DNA of 64,000 nucleotides from Tetragonia tetragonoides. Taxonomy: Eukaryota; Streptophyta; Magnoliopsida; Caryophyllales; Aizoaceae. Location of the stretch: the NCBI GenBank assembly GCA_038025085.1, contig CM076148.1, positions 64,501 through 128,500 of the forward strand. The letters run 5' to 3'. This document shows, piece by piece, positions 10,843 to 21,983 of this stretch (the first letter of the stretch is position 1; each line of letters begins with the position of its first letter). Under the pieces are notes generated by a model. The model was not told the DNA's origin and searched no databases. It saw only the letters and a program-made list of their open reading frames with translations. A program made the position numbers and the translations under genes.

Positions 10843-12040
10843 TGGAGAGGTATGAAGCAAGATGTCGTTGAGTTCGTTGCTAAGTGTCTGACGTGCTAGA
10901 AGGTCAAGATCGAAAGTAAAAGACTTGGTGGAATGATACAATCGCTTGAAGTTCCTACGTGGAAATGGAATTCAATTTCAATGGACTTTGTCATGGGTTT
11001 ACCATTGACACAGAAGAAGAACAATGCAATTTGGGTTGTTGTGGATCGTCTAACGAAAGTTGCGAGATTCATCCCAATGAATGACACTTGGGAAATGGAG
11101 AAGCTAGCGGATGCTTACATCAAGGAAGTCATGAGACTTCATGGTATTCCAGAAGATATTGTTTCGGATAGAGATTCGAGATTTCTATCACACTTTTGGC
11201 AGAAATTGCAAGAAACTTTTGGAAGCAAATTGAAGTTCAGTACTGCTTTTCATCATGCGACTGATGGTCAGACGGAAAGGACAATTCAGACTTTGGAGGA
11301 TATGTTACGTGCGTGTGCTCTCGAGTATCAAGGCTCGTGGGATACACATATTCCGTTGATCGAGTTTTCTTACAACAACTGTTATCATTCAAGCATTGAT
11401 CGAGCGCCATATGAAGCATTGTATGGTAGGAAGTGTAGATCGCCCGTTTGTTGGAACGATATTAGTGAAACTGCAGTTTTGGGTCCTGAGATGATCCAGC
11501 AGACCGTCGATGTGGTCAAAGTGATTCAAGCGAAGATGCGTAGTGCTCAAGATCGCCAGAAATCGTACGCAGATAGAGGTCGTAGACCTGAAGAGTTTGA
11601 GGTGGGAAGCAAGGTACTTTTGCGAGTATCTCCTACCAAAGGTGTCATGCGTTTAGGTCGTAAGGGAAAATTGAGTCCTCGTTACATTGGTCCTTACGAG
11701 ATCCTGGAAAGGATTGGTGAGGTTGCTTATCGACTAGCTTTACCTGTGAAACTTGCAAAAGTCTACAGTGTGTTTCATATCTCTCAATTGAAGCGATACG
11801 TACATGATCCAACTCATGTCGTTCAACCTGAAGCGATCGATCTCGATGAAAGTCTAACTTATGAAGACCGTCCTATCAAGATCGTGGACCGCAAAGAGCG
11901 TTCAACTCGAACAAAGACTATTCCTATCGTCAAAGTCGTTTGGTCTCAACAAGGTCAAGAGGAAGCAACATGAGAAGCTGAATCCATGATGCGCGAGAAG
12001 TATCCAGACCTCTTCCTAGAAGGTACTAGTCCCACTTGAG
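10843..12040 (+). pseudogene. pol: Ty3 integrase with GPY/F and chromodomain-like tail
   Basis: The core runs from about 10,933 with SMDFVMGLP (first acidic residue), SDRDSRFLSHFW (second) and DGQTERTIQTLEDMLRACA (third), giving the DDE triad. A GPY-type module follows (LSPRYIGPYEILERIGEVAYRL). The tail with LTYEDRP, KIVDRKERS and TIPIVKVVW resembles the Tekay-group chromodomain. The frame ends EEAT at TGA (11,971-11,973) where Trp is expected, and MMREKYPDLF continues beyond the stop. Integrase joins element DNA to the chromosome; a chromodomain tail is thought to steer it to modified histones. Confidence 0.88.
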
Positions 12041-12304
12041 TTTCGGGACAAAACTCCTTTTAAGGAGGGTAGAATGTCACGCCTCGAAATTTTGTTTTGT
12101 TTATGGCTTTGCACGAATTGCATGTTCAAGCATTGCATTGTGCATGTTACTCAACTTAGAATCACGAACGTACTTGCTCATCTTGCATATGTTAGTGTCC
12201 TAGAAATTGTTTTATACCTTCGTATGGCAAACTCGTTTTGTTTTGGGAAGTGATTACTTCATGTCTCAAGTTTCGGGACGAAACTTCTTTTAAGGAGGGT
12301 AGAA
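12041..12304 (+). promoter_or_regulatory. Duplicated polypurine-tract/LTR-start segment
   Basis: The block TTTAAGGAGGGTAGAATGT occurs twice, ending at about 12,075 and 12,307. Each time it follows GTTTCGGGAC(A/G)AAACT. After the first copy the sequence runs TGTCACGCCTCGAAATTTTG, like the start of a different LTR. After the second it runs TGTGATACCCC and the real LTR follows. One copy is the working polypurine tract. The other marks a truncated or recombined LTR start. Confidence 0.6.
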
Positions 12305-12610
12305 TGTGATACCCCAATAATTTCTATAATTATTATATTGATTTATAAATGATATATAAATAGTTTCGGAGATTAAATCGTATATTCATGTAAGGATTCG
12401 ATTTATTCAATTAAAGCCATAATAATATTAATTATTATTATGGGACTTTCATAAATTGCATTTATTAATTTTGAGGAGTTTAATTAAAATATTTTATATA
12501 TGAATAAGAATTATTCATATAGTTTTAATTAGTTTTAATTAGCTTTTTAAATCAGAAAATTATTAAATAAATTTCTAAACCTAGTAGTCTTTGACTTCGT
12601 TGACTGAGGG

Positions 12611-12620
12611 CCTATATAAG
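12611..12620 (+). promoter_or_regulatory. Likely LTR TATA box (CCTATATAAG)
   Basis: This TATATAA core lies about 300 bp inside the LTR, ahead of a CT-rich tract. That is the usual position for the Pol II promoter of a plant LTR. Confidence 0.5.
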
Positions 12621-12675
12621 GAAAAGGGTGAGACAATCAGTCAGTTTTGCAAACTGAGCCAAAAGCCCCAAGCAT

Positions 12676-12948
12676 TCACTCTCTCTCTCTCTCACCCGTT
12701 CTCTCTCTCCCTCACGGCTCACTCTCTCTTTCTCTCTCTCTCACCCGAGTTCTCTCTCTCTCTTCACCCGCGACCTCCTCCGGCAGCCCTGCCATCACCG
12801 ACCACCGGCGTCCAGCCCCTCTCCCGCTGGTACTCCCTCTCTCTCCTTCTCTCTCTCTCGCGTTTTCCCTCTCTTTCTTTCTTTCTCTCTCTCTTGCACT
12901 CTCTTTTCTCTCTCTTCGCGTTTTCTCTCTGCTCCCCTCGCCGGAGTT
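12676..12948. repeat. CT-rich microsatellite tract in the LTR
   Basis: Imperfect (CT)n runs are interspersed with CACCCG blocks. Long frames across it (Ser/Leu or Arg/Glu repeats) are artefacts of the repeat. Confidence 0.7.
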
Positions 12949-14859
12949 CCGTCGACCATCACCACCGGCCATGGTGGCCAGTGGGTAGTGGTGGTGATGA
13001 AGGGTCGGGTTATGAGTCCCATGCATGGGTACCCGTGACCTAGACCTAGTTTTGAAGTTAGGGTTTCGTTTTTATATTTTTCGTAATTATTTATTTGATT
13101 TTCAATATTTTTTGATTTAATGTTTTTATTTTTCTGTACTCGTTCGGAACCCGAATTTGGATTTTCAAAAGCCTAGATTGGTTGGAATAAATCAATGAAT
13201 TTAATAAAAATATCAGACTGAGATTTCGTTACTGTTTGTATTTTCATATTTAATTAATACTGATTCGATAATTGTTTTTAATTAGGACCTAACGAGCAAG
13301 CGTGATATTGTCGATTGGTTGGAGCATACTCACTGTTTGGTAGCGTATTGGTGGTAAGCGCTCATGCCTACCTTCTTCCAAAGCCTCATGAAAACTATTT
13401 TGATGTGTTATGTGCTAATTGGGAATTTGTTGTGAATTTAATATGCAAAGCATGATTAAATTATATCGTTGTTGTTATGAGATTTCTTAAGCATGTTTAC
13501 CGCTGTAAATATGATTTATAATTAGCATGTTGATGTTATCATATTTTGGGAATTAATTAGTCCATATGATAATTATTGGACAATTATTGGATGGTGAATT
13601 ATTAATATTATTATGCAATTAAATAAGTGGCTAATTGGTATGGGTATTATTGAGTGCTAGTGAGCACCTATCTATTGTTGAATGAATGTCTTGGATGTTT
13701 TGTGAATTTTTGGATATCATATTACCCTGCCGAAGTGCTGCCGAAATTTGGCTAGACATTACTTGTCGTCATATTTGAATTATCGTCGTTATTGAATTAA
13801 AGCATCTTTAATTTTCATCGTATTGAGTTATCATCATCGTCGTTATTTACTATTCATTGTCTAGAGCATGAAATGAATTAGTAAGTCGTGGTCTCGTAGT
13901 ACCACTTATGTCAACCAATGCAAATTATGTGAATTGAATTAAATGAGAGTAAGACTCCTAATGGATCCCTAGAAGTAGTCGAGCTATCGGGATTGCACCT
14001 AATGGTGTAGTTCAAGGGATGAGTGATTCCCAAAGTTACTTATGGACACCTCACAGTGTGTCTGGGACGGATCATTCCCCATTTATTAAGACCTCTAGGC
14101 TCGTGTAATTGTACTAGAGGTAGTGTGCACACTAGAGTCATTAAGTCCATGGCGTGATTGTATCTTCGATAAACAGTATGGGTAATCGCTGTTTTATAAG
14201 CTCTCTTACATCTCTCTAATCAAGACGGATTGTGTGTGTCGTATTTCGTATGATCACTATACAAGAATTGTATGTAAAAGAATGTCGTTGTGCGTATGCT
14301 TGATTAATTGCTTTTGTGCGTATGCAAATGATTTTCAATGATTCTTCTAAAACCTCATGTAAGGTTTGCGAAATGTTTTTACTGGGTACGGATGACGTTT
14401 ATTCAGTTTATCTGATTTTTGTTTCTCTTTTGTTTGTTTTCTTTTCTTCTGTATTTTTGTTTCCGTCACGGAAACCAAAGTGCAGGTTTAGTGGATTGAG
14501 GACGAACAGCTTCGAAGGTTAGAGTTGGCGTCGTTTGATAGAACTGTTCCGGTTTGGATTAGATCGTGGGATTTGTTTATTTGGATTTGGTTTTGCCCTT
14601 AAAGGCCAGTTGTAATAAATTTGGTTTAATGGTTTTAGCTCACTATATAGACAACTCTGATACTAACTGTTTTAGATTATATAGTTCATTAGAAGCTCCT
14701 TTTGATGCCTAGTGTTTCGTTCTGCTTAGCATTTACTCCTTAGTGATAAATGTTGCAGTAGCATTCCCCTGGGTTTGTGACAGTTCGGCGGTGTCGAGTC
14801 GCGCACAGCGACATCGATAGATTCCCTGCAAATCCTGTTGCGAATTCGGGGGTGTTACA

Positions 14860-16556
14860 CCTTACGAGTAAATAGTTGACGCGTCTCGGATTACAGTTCA
14901 CAAGAGAAAGCACCATATTCATGGATTTTAGTTTTACATCCGATTGGCCTAAAATTTTGCAAGGTTATATAACTAGACAAAATAAGCAACTTTAATTCTT
15001 GTGGTACCCTATGAATTCTTACGAGTAAGGAGTTGACGCATCTCGGATTAGAGCTCACAAGAGAAGGCACCCTATTCATGGATTTTAGTTTTTCATCCGA
15101 TTGGCTTAAAATTTTGCAGGGTGATATAACTTGACAAAATAAGCAAATTTAATTCTTCTGGTACCCTATGAATCCTTAAGATTAAGGAGTTGACGCGTCT
15201 CGATTTACAGCTCACTAGAGAAGGCACCCTATTCATGGACTATAGTTATTCATCCGATTGGCCTAAAAATTTGCAAGGTCATATAACCCAACAAAATAAG
15301 AAGGCACCCTATTCATGGATTTTAGTTTATCCGATTGGCCTAAAATTTTGCAGGGTCATATAACTTGACAAATAAAAAACTTTAATTCTTGTGGTACCCT
15401 ACGAATCCTTACGAGTAAGGAGTTGACGCGTCTTGGATTACAGCTCACTAGAGAAGGCACCCTATTCATGGACTTTAGTTTTTCATCCGATTGGCCTAAA
15501 ATTTTGCAAGGTCATATAACTCAACAATATAGCAAGTTTTATTTCTGTGGTAACCTATGAATCCTTACGAGTAAAGAGTTAACGAGTCTCGGATTACAGC
15601 TCACAAGAGAAAGCACCCTATTCATGGATTTTAGTTTTTCATTCGATTGGCCTAAAATTTTGCAAGGCCATATAACTCAACAAAATAAGAAACTTTAATC
15701 CTTGTGGTACCCTATGAATCCTTACGAGTAAGGAGTTGACGCGTCTCGAATTACAGCTCACAAGAGAAGGCACCCTATTCATGGATTTTAGTTTTTCTTC
15801 CGATTGACCTAAAATTTTGCAGGGTTATATAACTCGACAAAAGAAACAACTTTAATTCTTGTGGTACCCCATGAATCTCTACGAGTAAGGAGTTGTCGCG
15901 TCTCGAATTACAGCTCACGAGAGATGATACCAAATTCATGGATTTTAGTATTTTATATGATAGGCCTAAAATTTTCCTAGGTCATATAACTCGGTAAAAT
16001 AAGAAACTTTAATTCTAGTGATACCCTATGAATCCTTACGAGTTATAAGTTGACGGGTCTCGGATTACAGCTCAAAAGAGAAGACACCCTATTTATGGAA
16101 TGTAGTTTTTCATCCGATTGGCCGAAAATTTTGCAGGGTCATATAACTCGACAAAATAAACAACTTTAATTCCTGTACTACCCTATGAAACCTTACCAGT
16201 AAAGATTTGACGAGTAAGGATTACAGCTCACTAAAAAAGGCACCCTATTTATAGATTTTAGTTTTTCATCCGATTGGACTAGAATTTTGCCGGGTCATAT
16301 AACTCGACAAAATAAGAAACTTTACTTCTTGTGGTACCCTATGAATCCCTATGAGTAAGGAGTTGACGCGTCTCGGATACAAGTCACGAGAGAAGGCACC
16401 CAATACCTGGATTTTTGTTTTTCATCCGATTGGCCGAAAATTTTGCAGGGTCATATAATTAAAAAAAATAAGCAACTTTAACTCTTGTAGTACCCTATGA
16501 ATCCTTACGAGTAAGGAGTGGACGCGTCTCGGATTACAGCTCACGAGAGAAGGCAC
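14860..16556. repeat. 157-bp tandem satellite, first block
   Basis: Monomers carry CCTTACGAGTAAGGAGTTGAC, GGATTACAGCTCAC, GAGAAGGCACCCTATTCATG and ATCCGATTGGCC in order. Starts at 14,861, 15,018, 15,175, 15,407, 15,564, 15,721 and 15,878 give a period of 157 bp. The one 232-bp step contains a partial monomer of about 75 bp near 15,300. Copies differ by scattered substitutions. No coding function is visible. Confidence 0.92.
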
Positions 16557-16971
16557 AGTGACTTTGCTAGGAGGTTGTGGGGTAGGCTGTCTGGGGGGGA
16601 GTCTTTTGCTAGCCCAGCTACAGTAGGGCAGTTCTTGCATATGCGATTTGTTGGTGGTCGGAGGGGGAAGGAGGGTAAGCTGTGGTGGAGATGTATGTGT
16701 ATGCCCATTTTATGGTGCATTTGGTTAGAGCGAAATGCAAGGATTTTCTCCGCTTCTGGGACAACTATTGATTGCATTTGGGATCATATTGTTCACTTGG
16801 CATAATTGTGGGCAAAGGCAGCTGGGGCCTTTAAGGGCGTTCCTCTTACTCTCGTCCAGTTACAATGGCGAGACTTGTAGATATTTTTTTATTACCTCTT
16901 GAGGACTTCTTGTCCTCCACCTTTTTGTATTCTTTCTTCGATTGATTAATCAAAATTTTACTTATCTAAAA
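16557..16971 (+). mobile_element. 5'-truncated LINE (L1-type) 3' end inside the satellite
   Basis: The 415-bp insertion encodes the very end of the zf-RVT region (RRGKEGKLWWRCMC, LWCIWLERNARIF, WDHIVHLA). It ends with the family tail TTACTTATCTAAAAA. The 11-bp target duplication AGAGAAGGCAC lies at 16,546-16,556 and 16,972-16,982 and comes from the satellite monomer. The LINE therefore inserted after the array had formed. Confidence 0.9.
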
Positions 16972-19955
16972 AGAGAAGGCACCCTATACTTGGATTTTCG
17001 TTTTTCATCCGATTGGCCTAATGTTTTGCAGAGTCATATAAATCGACAAAATAAGCAACTTTAATTCTTGTGGTACCCTATGAATCCTTACGAGTAAGGA
17101 GTTGACGCGTCTTAGATTACAGCTCATTAGATAAGGCAAATTATTCATGGATATTATTTTTTCATCTGATTGACCTAAAATTTTGCAGGTTCATATAACT
17201 CAACAAAATAAGCAACTTTAATTCATGTGGTACCCCATGAATCCCTACGAGTAAAGAGTTGTCGCGTCTCGAATTGTAGCTCACGAGAGATGACACCCTA
17301 TTCATGGATTTTTGTTTTTCATCCGATGGGCCTAAAATTTTGCACGGTCATATAACCCGGTAAAATAAGAAACTTTAATTCTAGTGGTACCCTATGAATC
17401 CTTACGAGTAATGAGTTGACAGGTCTCGCACTACAGCTCAATAGAGAAGGCACCCTATTCATGGATTTTAGTTTTTCAACTGATTGGCCTAAAATTTTGC
17501 AGGGTCATATAACTCGACAAAATAAACAACTTTAATTCTTATGGTACCCTATGAATCTTTACAAGTAAGGAGTTGACGAGTCTCGGATTACAACTCACTA
17601 GAGAAGGCACCCTATTCAGGGATTTTAGTTTTTCATATGATTGGCCTAAAATTTTGCAGGGTCATATAACTCGACAAAATAAGCAGCTTTACTTCTTGTG
17701 GTACCCTATGAATCCCTACGAGTAAGAAAGTGACACGTCTCGGATAACAGCTCACAAGAGAAGGCACCCTATTCATGGATTTTAGTTTATCATCTGATTG
17801 GCCTAAAACTTTGCAGGGTCATATCACTCAACAAAATAAGCAACTTTGATTCTTGTGGTACCCTATGAATCCCTACGAGAAAGGAGTTGCCGTGTCTCGG
17901 ATTACTGCTCACGAGATAAGGCACTCTATTCATGGATTTTCGTTTTTCATCCGATTGGCCAAAAATTTTGCATGGACATATAACTCGACAAAATAAGCAA
18001 CTTTAATTCTTGTGGTACCCTATGAATCTTTACGAGTTATGAGTTTACGGGTCTCAGATTATAGCTCAATAGGGAAGGCACCCTATTCATGGATTTTAGT
18101 TTTTCATTCGATTGGCCTAAAATTTTGCAGGGTCATATAACTCCACAAAATAAGCAACATTACTTCTTGTGGTACCCTATGAATCCCTACCAGTAAGGAG
18201 TTGACGCGTCTCGGATAACAGCTCACGAAAGAAGGCACCCTATTCATGGATTTTAGTTTTTCATCCGATTAGCGTAAAATTTTGCAAGGTCATATAACTC
18301 AACAAAATAAGCAACTTTATTTCTTGTGGTACCCTATGAATCCTTACGAGTAAGGAGTTGACGCGTCTCGGATAACAGCTCAAGAGAGAAGGCACCCTAG
18401 TTATGGATTTTAGTTTTTCATCTGATTGGTCTAAAACTTTGCAGGGTCATATAACTCAACGAAATAAGCAATTTTAATTCTTGTGGTACCCTATGAATCC
18501 CTACGAGTAAGGAGTTGTCGCGTCTCGGATTACCGCTTACGAGAGAAGGCACCCTATTCAAGTATTTTCGTTTTTTATCCGATTGGCCTAAAATTTTGCA
18601 CGAACATATAACTCGACAAAATAACAACTTTAATTCTTGTGGTACCCTATGAATCCCTACGAGTAAGGAATTGCCGTGTCTCTAATTACAGCTCACGAGA
18701 GAAGGCACTCTATTCATGGATTTTTGTTTTTCATCTGATTAGCCCAAAATTTTGAAGGGCCATATAACTCGACAAAATAAGCAACTTTAATTTTTGTGGT
18801 ACCCTATGAATCCCTGCGAGTAAGGAGTTATCGCGTCTCGGATTACCGCTCACGAGAGAAGGCACCCTATTCATAGATTTTACTTTTTCATCCGATTAGC
18901 CTAAAATGCTGCATGGTTATAGAACCCAACAAAATAAGCAACTTTAATTATTATGGTACCCTGTGAATCCTTACGGGTAACGAGTTGCCGTGTCTCGAAT
19001 TACAGCTCACGAGAGAAGGCGCCTCTTCATGGATTTTAGTTTTCATCCGATTGGCCCAAAATTTTGCATGGGCATATAACACTACAAAACAAGCAACTTA
19101 ATTCTTGTGGTACCCTATGAATCCTTACGAATAAGGAGTTGTCGCGTCTCGGATTACAGCTCACGAGAGAAGGCACCTATTCATGGATATTAATTTTTCA
19201 TCCGATTGGCCCAAAATTTGGCAGGGGCATATAACTCGACAAAATAAGTAACTTTAATACTTGTGGCACCCTATTAAACCTTACCAGTAATGAATGCCCA
19301 TCTCGGATTACAGTTCACAAGAGAAGGCACCTATTCATGGATTTTAGTTTTTTATCGGATTGGCCCAAAATTTGGCAGGGGCATATAACTCGACAAAATA
19401 AGCAACTTTAATACTTGTGGCACCCTTTGAATCGCTATGAGTAACGAGTTACCGCGTCTCGGATTACAACTCACGAGAAATGGCACCCTATTCAACGATT
19501 TTAGTTTTTCATCTTATTGGCCCAAAATTTTGCAAGGGGCATATATCGCGACAAAATAAGCAACTTTAATATTTGTTGCGCCCTTTGAATCCCTACAAGT
19601 AAGGAGTTACCGCGAGTCAGATTATAGCTTACGAGAGAAGATATCCTATTCATTGATTTTAGTTTGTCATCTGATTGGCCCAAAATTTTGCAGAGGCTTA
19701 TAACTCGACAAAATAAGCAACTTTAATACTTGTCGCACCCTTTGAATCCTTTCGCGTAAGGAGTTGCCGCGTCTCGGAGTACAGCTCACTAAATAAGGCA
19801 TCCTATTCATGGATTTTAGTTTTTCATCTGATTGGCCCAAAATTTTGCAGGGGCATATAACTCGACAAAATAAGCAACTTTAATTCTTGTGGTACCCTAT
19901 GAGTCCCTTCGCGTAAGGAGTTGTCGGGTCTCGATTACAGCTCATAAGAGAAGAA
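16972..19955. repeat. 157-bp tandem satellite, second block
   Basis: The array continues with the same period for about 19 more monomers, roughly 30 overall. From about 18,950 the copies drift towards a subfamily with GGCCCAAAATTTTGCAGGGG and ACTTGTGGCACCC. The array ends in a partial monomer at about 19,955, where GAGAAG runs into unrelated sequence. Confidence 0.92.
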
Positions 19956-20389
19956 TGTCAAGCAAATGCAAGGAATGTCTGTGTTACTTAGTTTACTTCT
20001 ATTTTTCTTTTGCTTTACCTTTTATGTCAGACTTGGAAGTTTGCCAATATATATTTTTTGGGGCAAATATGTGTGCCTACAACAGTCATATGCGGTATAT
20101 TTTGGCCTTTTGGGTACTTTTGTGCATACCAAAGTCATATGGGGTATTTTTGGGGTACTTATGTGCATACCATAGGGGTATATTTTGGATAAGATGTGGT
20201 TATATTTTGGAATGTTTGGCGGGTACATTTTGGGATAATATGAAGTCAGTTACAATCTTTTGGATCATCTATGCTTGCTTAAGAAAGATGACAACATTAA
20301 CAATGAAAAGAAAAACCTTTCCCCATGAGATGAATATCATAAACCTAGAAAAATGACTTCCAATGTCAGCAATTGGAACGTTGGCTTAG
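19956..20389. other. Non-coding sequence with imperfect TGGGGTAT repeats
   Basis: Between 20,050 and 20,240 there are several imperfect copies of units such as CATATGGGGTATTTTTGGGG and TGTGCATACCA. I see no protein signal. Confidence 0.4.
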
Positions 20390-20399
20390 AATTCTGCTG

Positions 20400-20650
20400 C
20401 ATTTTTGGCAAATTTTGATACAAAGTAGGTACCTGATGCACAATCAATGTCAGGGCTAAATTCAAACTTTTGGCAAAAAATGCAATGAGGTATACTAGGG
20501 GTATTTTCGACCTCAAAATTAGAAGTTAGTTTCCTCAGGTGCCACGTCACTAAATTGTGGCCAGAATGTGACCGGAGTATACCTCGGTGTAATTTCCAAA
20601 ACATGAGTATACCTCAGTGTAATATCGCTATACCTCAGTGTAATTTACCC
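20400..20650. repeat. Diverged dispersed repeat with GTATACCTC(A/G)GTGTAAT units
   Basis: The block contains GAGGTATACTAGGGGTATTTT, GGTGCCACGTCA, GTGACCGGAGTATACCTC and two further GTATACCTCAGTGTAAT copies. A related but diverged block lies at 27,785-27,925. The style resembles terminal regions of Mutator-like elements, but no second terminus is seen. Confidence 0.4.
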
Positions 20651-21059
20651 TTTTTTAAAAGTAGGTATCCTGCTCAAAAGTTCAAACTTTGAGAGTATCC
20701 CATGAAATTTCCGTAAAAAATGTCCAAACTCGTGTTTTTAGCATCTTCTTAACATCCATGGACTCCCGTTAATATTCTGGCACTTTCAATACTCTCGCTA
20801 ATAGAATGGCCTACTAGCAGTAAAATGACAGACTTTCAAAGAATTTCCACTTAGGTCAGGTACTACTCGGGTTCTTTTAATGCACTAAAACAGTAAAACT
20901 TACCAGCTTCGGTGTCTCGCACCAGCAGTCACCAGTTCACGCTTCATGAAGTGTTTCAAATCTTTCACCACAGTGAATGGCGTGGATCACAGTCAAATGC
21001 ACCAGCAGATCTAATCCAGTTCAAATAGTTAGTAGTTTGTTTATACGACACATAAATAG

Positions 21060-21266
21060 TCATGAAAGGCCATATTTCCTGTAATTAACTCCCTTTAGTA
21101 TGCGAAGGCACACTTTTTGGCTAAGGGCACCAAGTTTTTCAAATTTCTCCCGTTTGGGCTTCTTTACAGCAGGAGTGACCTTTTTCCTACTTCTGGTCTT
21201 CTTTTTGTCTTCCAGGAATCCGTCCAGGTTATGTGGTGAAGAAGTACCCAGAATATCAGCGCTCGT
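21060..21266 (-). CDS. Alpha/beta-hydrolase gene, last exon with Lys-rich C-terminus
   Basis: Minus strand: acceptor TTTCAAAATGCAG, then 68 codons and TGA at 21,060-21,062. It reads TSADILGTSSPHNLDGFLED, a basic run KKKTRSRKKVTPAVKKPKRE, then KFEKLGALSQKVCLRILKGV and NYRKYGLS. The basic run could act as a nuclear-localisation or RNA-binding patch (inference). The family usually ends with a similar KFEKLEALS..LR..IL motif. The 3' untranslated region lies to the left; no clear poly(A) signal was picked out. Confidence 0.85.
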   Translation of the reverse strand, partial: TSADILGTSSPHNLDGFLEDKKKTRSRKKVTPAVKKPKREKFEKLGALSQKVCLRILKGVNYRKYGLS

Positions 21267-21280
21267 CTGCATTTTGAAAA

Positions 21281-21360
21281 CGCACATTTTCAGTATAAAT
21301 ACAAGTTACAACAACAAAAACGCACATTTTTAGTGTAATACAAGTTACAACAACAAAAAC
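21281..21360. repeat. Two 40-bp tandem copies next to the last-exon acceptor
   Basis: CGCACATTTTCAGTATAAAT and ACAAGTTACAACAACAAAAA make up copy one; a slightly changed copy follows at 21,321. On the gene's strand these sit about 14-94 nt upstream of the last exon, where branch point and polypyrimidine tract are expected. Confidence 0.75.
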
Positions 21361-21597
21361 TCTGGAAGAAGCCCGCTGAGGACGGGGACATTTTCAGTAT
21401 CACTCCGAAAATTCTTCATTATGAAAATCGCAGACTTAACCAATGGAAGAATGGCGTGCATTGGATAATTTACATACTCCCTCCGTTTCAAAATCTGCTA
21501 CCCACTTCTCATTGGCACGAAGTTTAATGGGGGATGAATTTGGAATAAAAAACACTTATTTGCCCTTGCTTTAACATGAGAGAGAGTGAGTTAGTAG

Positions 21598-21936
21598 TGT
21601 TGGAAAATACAAACTTAAATTATCGAAGTTATAATTAGTAAGCTCTAAATAGTAAATCATTTAGAGTCTTACATTATCAAATGGTTGTAACTTAAGATTA
21701 ATATGAACCACTATTTCTTAGGAGTTAGAAATAGTATATAAGGAGAAGATTATGTAATGGAGAAAATCAATGAATTAAGAGAAGATAGCCTGCAGAGCTA
21801 TCGTGGGTGAGCATATCAATGCTCACCACCATTGTTCCCCCCCATTTTATATATTCACATATGTTTGATTAGTGAATATTATTATTGTTATTTAGATAAG
21901 GTTCCACTACACATCCGCTGTGCCGAAATTCTAACA
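21598..21936 (+). repeat. 5' LTR of the copia element
   Basis: It pairs with 27,061-27,399 at equal length (339 bp) with only a few differences. It carries TATATAAGGAG (about 21,735) as a likely TATA box. Confidence 0.93.
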
Positions 21937-21954
21937 TGGTATCAGAGCGAGAGG
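21937..21954 (+). promoter_or_regulatory. Primer-binding site (TGGTATCAGAGC)
   Basis: The sequence lies directly after the LTR and matches the 3' end of initiator tRNA-Met used by most plant copia elements. Confidence 0.85.
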
Positions 21955-21983
21955 TCAGGGACCAACTCCAATTAAATATTAAG

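Larger units (their letters stand above)
1..14859 (+). mobile_element. Ty3/gypsy chromovirus-like LTR retrotransposon, left end outside window
   Basis: The order is gag with two zinc knuckles, protease, RT, RNase H, integrase with a GPY/F and chromodomain-like tail, polypurine tract, 3' LTR. This is the Ty3/gypsy order, and the integrase tail resembles the Tekay/Del group of chromoviruses. The 5' LTR and primer-binding site are not in the window. The element is dead: gag is split by another retroelement, the reading frame shifts several times and there are nonsense codons. Its 3' LTR ends directly against a satellite array, so it probably inserted in or beside that array. Whether positions 1-958 belong to the same element is an inference. 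Confidence 0.75.
12305..14859 (+). repeat. 3' LTR of the Ty3 element
   Basis: It begins TGTGATACCCC right after the polypurine tract and ends GGGGTGTTACA, giving an imperfect terminal inverted repeat. Length is about 2.55 kb, within the range for Tekay-type elements. It holds a TATA box and a long CT-rich tract. No second copy lies in the window to date the insertion. The next base begins the 157-bp satellite. Confidence 0.75.

Noticed and set aside
12591..13043. 150-codon frame rich in Ser/Leu across the LTR
   Set aside because: It is the translation of a (CT)n microsatellite and has no domain.
14860..19955. CRISPR-like array
   Set aside because: The whole 157-bp unit repeats with no unique spacers, in a plant context; it is a satellite.
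19889..20356. 155-codon frame spanning the satellite edge
   Set aside because: It starts in a satellite monomer and runs into AT-rich repeats; no family signal.
20905..21010. Possible further exon on the minus strand (VKDLKHFMKRELVTAG)
   Set aside because: It lies after the TGA of the last exon, has stops upstream in frame and no credible acceptor; probably 3' untranslated sequence.
21936..21983. Start of copia gag at the ATG overlapping the primer-binding site
   Set aside because: That ATG uses the last base of the LTR and the tRNA primer site; the conserved gag start MADVM is at 21,984.
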